DNA of 64,000 nucleotides from Agrocybe praecox. Lineage: Eukaryota; Basidiomycota; Agaricomycetes; Agaricales; Agrocybaceae. The stretch lies in contig OZ024846.1 in the NCBI GenBank assembly GCA_964017145.1, positions 1,860,001-1,924,000 on the forward strand. Reading direction: 5' to 3'. The position numbers and the translations under genes were made by a program. The stretch's first letter is position 1; every line of letters begins with the position of its first letter. The notes beneath the pieces are model-generated. The model saw only the letters and a list, made by a program, of their open reading frames with translations. It ran no database searches and had not been told where the DNA came from. Shown here piece by piece: positions 1-10,863 of this stretch.

Positions 1-1587
1 GTGGAACATTAGCTCCCGTCCTCTGCTGCTGCTGCTGCTGTCCGGCCCCAGTTTGCGTGGTAGGCGGCTTCCCAGATCCAGGTCTAGGAACAGCTGATCC
101 CGGTCTGGGAACTGTCGATCCGGGCCTGGGAACCGTCGACGTCGGCCGGGAAAAACCAACTCCTCCCATTGTTGTTCCTGTTGTGGTTGTTGTTGCTCCT
201 GTCGTTCCATGGTGGCCTCCCGAGACACCTCCGGCGGATCCCGTATTAGAACTAACATTCGAAGGCCCATTATTGACATTAACATTCGAACTCAAGTTAT
301 TTGAGGGTGTCGGAATCGCTGACCCTGGACGTGGCGTGCTAACAGGCCGTGGCGTCCCAGCACTCGGTGTCCCAGACCCTCCCGTTTTATTGAGCCCTGG
401 CTGAGCGGCTGACAAACGCCGACCATTGGCAACCGTAGGTACAGGCGCATGTACAGAGACAGGGGTAGGCGCCGACACTGACGGTGTATGCCCTCCAGGA
501 AGGGGCGTTGAGGGGACGGAGTTCGTTGTTCCCAGAGGCGTTTGTAGGGGTAACTGCCCATTCTGAGCTTGTAATTTGGCAAGACGCTTGAGTTCTTTCT
601 GTTGATTAGATAACGAGGGAACGGAAGTCGTAGGGAGATATGCGGAATGAGAAACATGCGACGTAGGAAATGTAAGGATAGAAGGAAATGTAAGCGCAAT
701 CAATAAAATGTAATCATCCATCGCGACAGAGATAACGAAGAACGTACCCGTTTTTTCCGGTCCTCTCGGGCCTGTGCGGACTCGAGGATGAGAGTGTTGA
801 CGTTCCACTATGATATACATCACACGGTGAGATTGAGGATAAAGAACGACGAAGGAAAGCGAAAGGGGACACTGAAGACGTAGCCGATGGGTAGTATGAA
901 ATAAAAGAAAATACATACGCCTTTAATACCCTCCAAGCTAACCGTGAACGCATCTTCCTGGGTCTTGTAGTCAAACTGCCGCACACGAATATGTTGTTTT
1001 GGTGGAACAAGCATCACTTTCTGGAGGTTGTCGTCCTTTTTAAATGAGTGTTTACCTGAAAAAGTTGTGCCATGAGACATGTAGGAATGTCACAGCGACC
1101 GAAAAGGCTACGTACCAGGCACACCCTTTATCAAATGCTTGTACGAATTCTTCCTCTTTTTCTCTCCCTTGCCGCCTAACCCACCGTCCTCGTCGTCCAT
1201 ATCACCCACATCGCCATGATCTCCATCCGCTCCTAGGGCGCCCGCTGGAGTGCCGACGGTTCCACCACTAACATCTCTCGCCTTGCCCTTATCCACCCCT
1301 GTACTACCCATACCAGCCTGCGTGCCAGTATCCGCTGAGCCTGCATTGCCCCCTCCGTTTGATAGAGGGTGATTTTGATCAGCGCCGGTCGACGGATCGT
1401 CGCCTGGGAGCACAAAAGGTCTGACATAGCGATCATACGCGGAGACGAGGTTGAAACGCGCGAGGAGATCCTGGGTACTCGCCAGATGCTGCTTTGGAGG
1501 TGGGAAACCTGTAGTGTATGGCGAAAGTATATTGGAAGTTAAGGGTTTTGTGTTCCGGAGGGCATGTTCAAAGGGATCATTCGTCAT
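1..1587 (-). CDS. MED19: Mediator subunit 19 (Rox3/Med19), 3' end cut off
   Basis: Subunit of the Mediator head, which couples transcription factors to RNA polymerase II in the nucleus. Exons 1587-1116, 1055-919, 807-748 and 598 to the window edge; frames join cleanly and all borders are GT-AG. The family core sits at about residues 150-225: NSYKHLIKGVPGK, then KKDDNLQKVMLVPPKQ, then LILESAQAREDRKKR, which is diagnostic for fungal Med19. The N-terminus starts MTNDPFEHALRNT. The tail is Ser/Thr/Pro/Gly-rich with a repeated RPGSTVP unit and a Q6 run, and is still open at base 1. ATG 1587 is used because an in-frame TGA lies 13 codons upstream. A Pro/Ser-rich open stretch (1850-1697) ends in a good donor, but no AG exists between it and the start, so I leave it out. 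Family call is sure; the N-terminus less so. Confidence 0.9.
75..137. repeat. Three tandem 21-base units inside MED19
   Basis: Three head-to-tail 21-base copies (75-95, 96-116, 117-137), each starting GATCC on the plus strand. On the coding strand they give repeats of the form RPGSTVP in the low-complexity tail of Med19. A frame-preserving minisatellite, probably variable between strains. Confidence 0.85.
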
Positions 1588-1986
1588 ATGTGTGGTAATG
1601 GGCGGGTGCAAGGGAAAGAAAAGTCAGAAAACGAGACATTCGATTGAGATATACGATGAGCATGGTTTGAAGGCAAGAAAAAGAAAGGGTAATTACCAGG
1701 AGGTGGAAGGAAAAGCAGGGGAGGTGGAGTGAGTTGCCTTGCAGGGGGTTGTGACATTGATTGTGAAGGGGGAGGGGAAGGGGAACTTGAATAATGAGGA
1801 ACCAAAAGCGAAGAAGGCCCAGCAACTGCGTTGGAGTATTCGCCGTTCATCTCGACTGTAACTTTTCTCGAAAGACTCGAGAGACGGTGCCACACTAGGA
1901 TTACAATGAATCACCCAACAACGAGTGGGTCCGTTGTTGTCCTTTATTTGTCCTGGCTTAATAATAAAAATACATATTATACTATT

Positions 1987-4377
1987 TTAACTACTTCTAC
2001 TCGTCGATCCATAGCTCTCGTAATAACCAACTGCGCCTCCTCGAAGATCTTTGCTCACTCGCGATCGGCCTCTCTCAACTCTTTTCTTCTTCCCGTTCTC
2101 CAATGGCTCCTCCGACTTTACAACCCTCACTGGATTCCGCACACACAGGAGCATCACCAATGCAAACACCATAATCCCAGCAGCGACTACGAATATCGCT
2201 TTCGGGAACTTGGCCACCGTCCCACTATAAATGATCCCAAACAACAACGGTCCACAGATCATCTGCCCAACCGCCTGCAGCACCGCCAACGCCCCAAACA
2301 GCTGTCCGACACCTCCTTCTACATCCTTCGCAGGTTCATCTCCGGCCTCGCCTGACGATGCGCCCAACGCCCTCACCTGGGTTATGCAAAGTGCGAGAGA
2401 TTGGATCGCCGGTACTGCCCCACTTCCCAAGCCATTCAAAGAAGAAGCTACAACGAACATCGCCTCGCTCTTTCCGTAGCTCACTTCCCCTAATCCAAGA
2501 CCTTGGGACGACACCAAAGCATCGTCGGCTTGTGGGGGACCGGGGATGATGGAAACAAGGGAATGCGCCAGGATATCCACACATAACGAGCACTTTGTCA
2601 GTGCCAGATCGAACTTGATCTCCTGACCCAATTGTGCGCGTGTCGGTTTCGGTTTTTTGCCATTGGAAGGTACAACCGCATTCGTCGAAGTCTGGGCCTC
2701 TGGTTTTGGCTTGAAGAACGATATCAGAGTAGGCAACAAAAACAGCAACCACATCGCTCTCCCCGCGCCCATGAACGAAATGTAGTATCCCAACTGCTCT
2801 GCTCCCCATCCATAGGTATGTGTGGCATATAAATATTTGATCTGGTATAAGCCAGTACTGAGCATAAATCCGAATAGAGCCAGAGCCAGCGCAGTGAGGC
2901 TCCAGTCGCGCCGTTTACGATGTCCTATTCCATTAGGCGAAGAATCGAGTACAACGACAGGCAGGAAGACAGATAGAGGTCGGAGGAAGCTCATGATAAT
3001 ATTTCCAGAGGGACTCGGTTCGGAGTCGGCGGCAGCAACAGCATGAGGTTCTGGAGTTGGAGTACTAGCTTGGGCGCTTGCACCCTCGACAGCTCTCATC
3101 TTTCCTTTCCCAGTAGCAACCACTTCCACCTGCCTCAGTGCTTCCTCCATCTTCTTCTTGCCCAAAGACTCCGGGAAAACAAACAAGACCAGCAAGAAAT
3201 TGAAGAAAGTACAGAAGACAGCCACCCAAAAGACCAATGTCACCGACTTTTCGCCCGGTGCTAATTTTGCACTGTTGAGTGGATGCTGGATCAACCATCC
3301 TCCTATACTCGGGCCTACCGCGAGCCCAATATACATCACTCCCTGGAAACGACTAAAGATCTGCGCTCGCGAACCCGGGGACGTGCAGTCGCTCAGGTAG
3401 GCTGAAATAGCTGATTGCAACGCCGACCATCCCCCAAGGGAACCTTCGATGACAGGTGCGAGGAGGAGCAGATTGTGGCCATGTTTCGAGAGGGGAGAAG
3501 ATGGGGTGGAGACGAGGATGAAAGTCAAGTCCGTAAGGAACAGTCCGAAAGTGGTTATGGCCAATACTCGTGTCCGACCGTGGCGTTCTCCAAAATGACC
3601 CCACCACCCGGTGGTGAGTGCAGAGAGAAGCCCCATGGTGGTAGTCATGATGGTCTGCAACCGTGCTGCGCCGGCTTGCACAGCGGCGTCCCCTAAACAC
3701 CGTGTAGAGGGAAGGCGGCGTGGATCTTCGGTGTCGTCGCTGTCTTTTCTGTCTTTGTCTTTGTCACTCGATGATGGTGGTGGGGTTAATGTCGTTGATG
3801 AGTATAGGGGGAACAACGGAGATGATAAAGAGTGTAGATGGGGTCCCAGAGGGTCCAAATAAGAGTATAAGCTTAATGTTGACTGGTGAAATGAAGGTGG
3901 CGGAGTGGCTTGGGTATGGTTCCAATGATGGTCTCCGTGTAGCCTATTGCACGACAGTTGGGTGAAGACTTCCACACGGGGCGCAAGGGTCATTCCTCGC
4001 TATAGATTCCACTCCGATTAGGACCTCATCCCAGGAAGACAAGAAAAAAAACTCACCACCAGCGACGCGGTTATGGCAAACGGCACAAGCCTTTATTCAA
4101 TGCGAGCAATCAAAAGTCAGCCCCTGAGGCATATTCGCTGTGCGCGTATATGGTTAATGACATACCATAACGGTCGTGCGCGATAGAATGGTTTCTTTCT
4201 CCGCTGTTGTTCGGGTGCGAGCAGAGGGGCGGACTCGTCTATGGGTAACGTCGAGGGAAATTCGGGAGCATCCATGGGAATTCTGGATGATGAGGGAGAA
4301 TGGCTGACGGGCGTGAAAGCAGCGAGGTCAGCGTCGGCGACGGCTGTATTTAGCGGAGAGAGTGGACTTCGCGACAT
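1987..4377 (-). CDS. MFS general-substrate transporter (TetA/HIAT1-like)
   Basis: Membrane transporter of the major facilitator superfamily; substrate unknown. Exons 4377-4166, 4090-4057 (34 bases) and 3999-1987, giving 752 residues. The short middle exon makes the first helix read LWLVPFAITASLVRGM. The MFS loop 2-3 motif is visible as GHFGERHGRTRVLA, followed by helices containing SLGGWSALQSAISAYLSD and VMYIGLAVGPSIGGWL. The cytosolic N-terminus is Ser/Pro-rich with a dileucine-like ESAPLLAPE. A Ser/Asp-rich insert and a central loop lengthen the protein beyond the usual 450-550 residues. This layout resembles TetA/HIAT1-type fungal porters rather than sugar porters. It converges on SRS2's far side across a 1.3 kb gap. 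Confidence 0.85.
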
Positions 4378-5701
4378 GGGGAGGGTTATTAGATAGGCGA
4401 AAGGATATATCGTAAGTTATATAAGAGCAAGCAGCCGGGCAGAGAGTGACGAACATGAGTCATCATGCATCATCGATCATCCCTCAGTACTCAGTGTCTA
4501 TATCCGGCAACTCGGCTGCCCAACGCGCAGACTCGCTGTTTCCTCATGTCCTGTGCCGTGAAACAACAACTCCTGGGGTGCCTATGTACAGCGACGCTCA
4601 AAAGATACGCATGGGAACCGCCGGTCTGTCCGTATTTTTATCTCTTTCCTTATCTCTTGAACTGTCTCAAATAAGCTTTACATACGCACCGTCGGTTCCT
4701 CTTCCGTGACAGACTGCGTAGCTAATAAGCTCATGCATTTTTCGACCTAGAAAAAGTTGTAACAGGATGCTTGAGCCACAACCCCAACAGACCATCTTGA
4801 TATCCTTTTTGCTATACAAAAACGATCAGCCTATAGTAGCCATCTATATCTCGCGGGTCCAAATTCTTCCCGTAAGGGCATCAAATATTCTTAGCCCTTT
4901 ACGACGCTATCGCATCCATCGACAATAATAACGGACCTTTCGATTCAAACTCATTTCCCATATCTCCCGCCACTGATAGTGATACTATCATGGACGTCTA
5001 TAATGGGACGTGAAACTGGTGTTCTAGTGTGCCTCATCCTCCTCGATCACACTTGGCGTGCATATGCATACCCAAGGAGTACATAGCCAAGCCTGCAGGC
5101 TATTCGGGCGCTTGTACGACACCAGCACGCGCGCGCCACGAGGATACAACGCGTATAGCACGCCCAAGCGCAGATGCGCATGCCGCATGCCGCACATTGC
5201 CTCGCCTCGCAGACTCATCATCCCTTATAGTCTCCATCGCCTTCTCTTACCCTTCCTTGCGCCTGCCGAGGCCCAAGTAAGGTCCAACAATTTATATCAT
5301 GCACTGCCCAAAATTATCTTCATGTGACTTTTCTAAATCATAAATGAGATCATGGGAGCGTACATATGGCTCGTCAAAAAGGGCCTTTCTGAGGAGTCCT
5401 AACTGGTCCTGAGCCTTCTTGAGCATATTTAAATATGTACCTTAGTCGAGCAAAAGACCCCGTAACATGGTCATTCAATAATGATATTCAATTTCATCGA
5501 CCTGGAATTCGACTTCTCAACAAAGCATGGTTCTGAATTCACCGTAAGTAGTAATACCAGCATACGATTAATGATTAATCAGTAGAATAAAGTGTCAGCA
5601 TTTTTACAGAGTACATATAATTGAACATCACGATTTGAAAAGTAGGTAAAAGAGGATGATAGCCTCACAACGAGAATGACGTAGTAGTATAATGATAAAA
5701 C
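4378..5701. other. Gene-free stretch between MFS gene and SRS2
   Basis: Holds the 5' flank of the MFS gene and the 3' flank of SRS2. Small open frames exist but none has family motifs or joinable exons. No tRNA-like or repeat structure was recognised. Confidence 0.5.
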
Positions 5702-8700
5702 CTAGACAGGGCGCTTGAATTTCTTATTAGAATATCCAGCCGTGATCCTGCCCATGCCCAATCTCCTCTTCACGCCATTAGGGCCGGCGGCAACTGCTGC
5801 CGGTTGCGGAACAGGTGCAAGTGGACTGCTACTGCTGCTAGATGTATCGCTAGTCGCAGGAGGTGCAACTGCTGCTGCCGCACTGACAGTAGTTTTGGAA
5901 ACCAACTTCGAATAGGAGCTTGACGATGAAGAATTGGTCAAAGGATTGGGTATAATCGATTTCAGCTCCAAGCCTTGCCGTGACTCCGATATGCTCGACG
6001 TCGCCCTTCTTGTCAAATTTGACACAGTAGTACCACTAATTGCCGTTGAGGACCTCAAAGCTGAGTTCTTCGCGTCCATTTCCACGTCCATATAAATATC
6101 ATCATCGTCATCGAATAGCTCAAATTCGTCTATGACGACATTAGCTTTTGAAGATTCAGATAATCTTGGCTTGGAAGATTCTCCTGGAGGCCGCATTTGA
6201 TTATAGACCACCTTATCCAGCGAACTTAAATTTGAACTCGGTTTTTCCTTTGTTTTCGAATTGCGTAGTAAAGTCGATGTTGACGCAACACCTAAATTTG
6301 GGTGTACATTGACATCCTTATTGTCCGAATCACCGACTTCGATGATGTCGGCAGATGGGTCAATCTTTGAATGTTGTTTTGATCTGGAGGAATCCGAACT
6401 TGAGCTCCAGGAATGGGAGTTTGAATTCCCAAGTTTATCGGGTACGGAAGGGCTCCTTTTCTTTTTGTTCGCGGGCAATGGCGCGGCACGCAGGTTTACT
6501 GAGGTTGAAGTTGAAGGTGCAGGATGAATCGCTGATTTTCGGTCAAATGCAAAGCTTGCGTCAGACAGCGGCAAAGCAGCAGAAGTGCTACTGCTGCCAC
6601 TTGCATTTATCGCAGTAGCTGCACTGGTAAAGCTGAGAGGAAGCGTTCCGACGATAGCTCCACCATATGTTTCTGGTATGGGAAGAGCCCCGGCATGTCT
6701 CGAAGCTTTGGAGAACGGAGCCTTCTTGAAGTCCTTTTGAAAATTGGCGGATATAGCGGCTAGAGCATCTGGAGCAGCATAGAGGTTGTTTAGATCGCCT
6801 AAAATAACGAATTTATGAAATTCGAAACCTGGAGAGTGAGAATGCATCAAATGCTATACCTGAACCAGAAACTCCGTAAGTGGCTGTTTTCTCTCCTATC
6901 AGGGACATGGTTTGCCATTCTCCATTGGCGTTCGTGTAGGTCGGTAGAAGGTAGTCATTATTGGCTTTTCTGTCGGATGTAGTATTGGCCACAGGACATA
7001 TTATAATGAAAACTCCAATGCACTTACAACTCGGCGAGCCTTTTGTCGACCTCAGCCTGGTCTGGATGGGGACGTGATAACACGTTGGATATTATAACTC
7101 GGTCATCTGGTGCAAATCGAGGTGGTTCAGGAGTGAAGAACCCCTTGATTATCAAATAAGTACCCTTCGCATCTAACATCAGGCAATAAACTCACTGGAT
7201 TTTTATTGCTAACGGCAGACACAAATTTGGACAATTGCTTGTTTTGAGTTTTGCCGCCCACCATTCTTGCTTTGGCGAACATGAGATAGAGGAGAGATTG
7301 AGCCCTCGTACACGCAACATAAAGAAGTCGGCTAGCCAAAGAATAAGTATATCGTAATGAACTACCTCTTTGGTTCGTACCGTTCCTCGTCCACATCAGT
7401 CGTTCGATAAAAAGGAAACGTATCCGAATCGACTATAATAATAATAACAAGGTGAGATCGTAGAGGTTTACCGATACTGCAGAACGAACCAGATGGGACC
7501 ATGACCACTGGCCATTCTAAACCTTTTGCCGCATGGCATGTGGAAAGTGTCACTTTCTGCGAGATGCCAGTCCGATGAGACGTTTGAACTGCAACCAAGA
7601 CTGTTTCTCACATCATTGTTTTCAGCCGAATCATTATCACCTTCGGAAGACAGGCAGGAAGCCTGTAAAAATTCTCGCAGCACAGAGGTCCTGGAAGCAG
7701 AGTGATGTGAGTACAGTTGAGTAGCATACCCTCTAGAGGAACTACTCACGGTTCGGTTCCTTCTTGGTTGGGCTGAAGATTTTTCTTTGCGGCCTCCACT
7801 TCGACTTCGGTTGCAAATGTGATCAACTCCTGTACGTTTTCCCACCTGGCGTCCCAATCTTGCTGGGTTTTCTTTAAGTGGTCTTCATAATTGATAAGGT
7901 CAACGAGTTTGGTGATCAGGACAGATGGAGAGGAATTCTAATTAAATTGGATTAGGAGGTAATTTAACGTTATAGTTAAAGAATGGATCATGATACCTCT
8001 TTAACAAGTGTTCTTAATTTGCGTATAACCTGAACAAATGCAGATATTTTCCTCCTAATCGGAGGTTTAATGTCTGGGGCTTTATTATCGTGTATCCTCT
8101 CCAGAAGCTCCAACTGAGGGATTTTTAGTTTCTGCGCTTGTAATTCAAGTTCAGCGAGTGACTTGACAAATATATTGTTTTCAGTACATTAAAAAAGATG
8201 ATAAGGAGATGTACCTTGTCGCCCATCCCGCGGGAGGGCGCTTTGACGGCACGAACCAAGGCAAGGTTAAAGCTTGGGTTGTCTACTACTTGGATATATG
8301 CGAGAAGATCTTTAACCTATGTCGAGATTTAATCACTATCTACAGAGCCGCAAGATGGCAAGACATACCTCCATTCTTTCAAAGAATTTATGACCGCCTA
8401 GAATCTTACATGGAATTCCAGCCAGTTGTAAGGCGCTTTCAATCGGTCGTGAAAGAGCGTTGTATCGGACTGGATCCAATGTCAATGAGTGGAACTCATA
8501 ACATGTAAGTTCCACTGAGCGTGACTTACGCAGAATTACAAAATCACTCCAGCGTAGAATTCCTCCCATGTTGGCGACACAACGTTTGATTTCTTGCGCT
8601 ATGAACGTTGTTTCTTCTTTCTGTTCGCTAAACTGGGATACCATTGGAGTTGCGCCAAGTGGATGCGAGGTGTGCAATGTTTTGGGTATTCTGTTTTTGT

Positions 8701-10126
8701 CTACGGTGATAATACTTTCAGAGATAATTTGGACAAGTTTGAAGAAAGATCATACCTTCGGAAACAATGCCTAAACATGCGCGCAGTATGGCAGCCGTTG
8801 AGCGATAATTTAGTTCTAGAAAAATTTGTTCGGTATTCGGGAAATCTGGCATTCAAGGTCAATTAGCGAATATTAGGGCCGCGAACGGCAGGACTACCAT
8901 TGCGCATTCTTGATAGATTGATGACTTCTGCCGACCGCCAACCATATACTGGGACCGAGTAAATGAAAAGAACATCGGCCAGGAGAAGATGAATTACTTG
9001 ACTGATCAGGATCACCTACAATGGTGACGCATCGTCTAAATCCTATCGCTTTCATCAATTCATATTGCATGGTGTTTGTGTCTTGACTATATAGTTAAGT
9101 TTGGTGATAAATGCGTTGTCTGAGGAATCGTTTTATAACACTCACAATTCGTCTACAAGGATATGTGCACACCATAGCACAGCTTCTTTATGGTTGCTGA
9201 AGAGTTTTACGCCATATATGAGTAAGTCATCGAAGTCTAGGGCATTATTGTCCTTCAAGATCTTCTCGTAACCTATGTAAATCTCTGCCAAAATACGTAG
9301 CATAGACTTCGGTTGCTCGGAATCCGGATTAGGAACCATTTTCTTGCGCGCTGAGGCTTCTTTCTCTTCTATCTCTTCGAAGTAGATAGCTGCAGTTTTA
9401 CCCTTTGCCTTGGCTTGAGATATAATGGAGGCCGCACTTCCATGGGTAAGTACAATGTCGTTCGCAGCCATGTACTCGGCATAAGGTTTCATGAGAGCGG
9501 AAAGAAGCTTTTTGCTAGAGTGTAAGGGTTCAAGCATTAATACATAAACAAGAGTTTAAAGCAATTTTTCCAAGTCTGACCTATCGTCTGAGTCACATAT
9601 TGTAAAGCTAGGATCAAGGTTTACGATTGCTGGGTGTTTTCGAAGAAACCTGGCGCATAAGGAATGAAATGTTCCCATTTGCAAGGCTGTTGTTTTCGTT
9701 TTGCCGATTAGCTTATTGAGGCGATCGCGCATCTCGTTCGCAGCTTTGTTGGTAAATGTAACGGCGCATATTGATCCTGGGCTTAAACCATGTGTTAGAA
9801 TAAGTCTCGCAATCCTAGATGTCAAGACCTGTGATATTAATATAAGCCAGCGCTGAGCATCACTTAGAATTGAAATGGATACTTTTGTCTTTCCACTACC
9901 AGGACCAGCCAGAATTTGTAGCGGAGTGCCAGGGTCATGCTCAACGGCTATGATACCGGATGTAAGCGCATATGTAGAATGATTTTGCAAAATGCTTGCC
10001 TTTCAGCTGTGCGGGATTCAGTCCTACAGTGTGAGCAATAGACGCAAGTTCGTACTCCTTCAGACTTGAGCTACGCCCTGTAGTTTCTCGGCGCTCATTT
10101 GAGAGTATTTTCGAGTTGAGCGACAT
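5702..10126 (-). CDS. SRS2: UvrD-family DNA helicase Srs2
   Basis: 3'-5' superfamily 1 helicase that strips Rad51 from single-stranded DNA and limits recombination at replication forks. Nineteen exons: 10126-10000, 9947-9883, 9828-9581, 9514-9146, 9086-8998, 8948-8898, 8845-8756, 8700-8530, 8469-8369, 8316-8215, 8161-7997, 7937-7750, 7690-7641, 7588-7472, 7432-7381, 7331-7196, 7143-7028, 6969-6860, 6828-5702; 1157 residues. All helicase motifs are intact: GPGSGKT (about 55), VTFTNKAANEM, GTFHSLCARF, DEFQDT (about 270), GDPDQSIYGWRS, ELNYRS, STCHAAKGLEWP (about 620), YVACTRA (about 668). The tail from about 780 is Ser-rich and acidic with SUMO-binding-like DIIEVGDSD and NVVIDEFELFDDDDD, and ends KRRLGMGRITAGYSNKKFKR, as in fungal Srs2. 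Intron 1 is GC-AG. The last intron appears only 31 bases (or 37 with another donor). Confidence 0.95.
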
Positions 10127-10863
10127 TGAGAATTCAGTCAATCGGATACTACCTGGCACTGAATGAGCTCTTCAAGTTGAGGAAAGTTGACGTTCTCAGA
10201 AACTCCAAATTCGGTTCCAGAGTTGCCTTAGTTGTGTTGCTCGTTTATCACCTGGATCAAAGCTGTAGCATACAGATCGATAATAAGGTGTATGGTCGTA
10301 TGATGCAACGAACTTCTTGCAAGGTTAGTTCCAACTTTTCTGAGGAGTCTGACGCGTTGGAAATACGGTCATGTGACTTAATAATATCACAGTCACGAGG
10401 CTTCCACTTGTGACAAGCGCGTTGCCCCTTGTCACTCCAACTTTGCCGGACTTTACTGTCAACTCGATGACGCCAATTCTGCATACTTGGGTACGACGCC
10501 CGTCGACGAACAGATATTGTTTGGCTCTTTTCTTATTAGCGCACCCATTTTATGCCGGACCCATCAGAGTATCCTAACAATATCCGCTTCAAGTTCGCCG
10601 ACGGATTCGAAACTACATTTTCACGCTAGCATAACCGATCAGCTACTAGCCTGAAATCTCTATACCAAATGTGGCTCGCCCTCAAACATACATAAGATCG
10701 GGCGTTATGGCATCCACATTCTGCGGCGAACCTGAACGGTCATCGTTTCCACATTCTTTTCTAAACGTTCTTCTTGTTTTCCACAGATTCACTATCTTCG
10801 TCAAGGATCTCCCTGCGTCACCTTCCAACTCTGACAGGAACTCTCGCTCACCGTTCTTCTTCC
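10127..10863. other. Divergent promoter region, SRS2 / Ca2+ exchanger
   Basis: Shared upstream region of two divergent genes. A good acceptor (TTTTCCACAG ending at 10786) precedes a Ser-rich open frame that runs into the exchanger's first ATG, so a further 5' exon of that gene may lie here. ATG 10708 ends in a GT donor but in the wrong phase, so I could not place it. Confidence 0.45.

Noticed and set aside
57..404. Plus-strand Val/Pro-rich frame at the window start
   Set aside because: Antisense shadow of the MED19 tail; no start context or motif.
1831..2355. 174-codon plus frame over the MFS gene end
   Set aside because: Opposite strand of a well-supported transporter; no motif.
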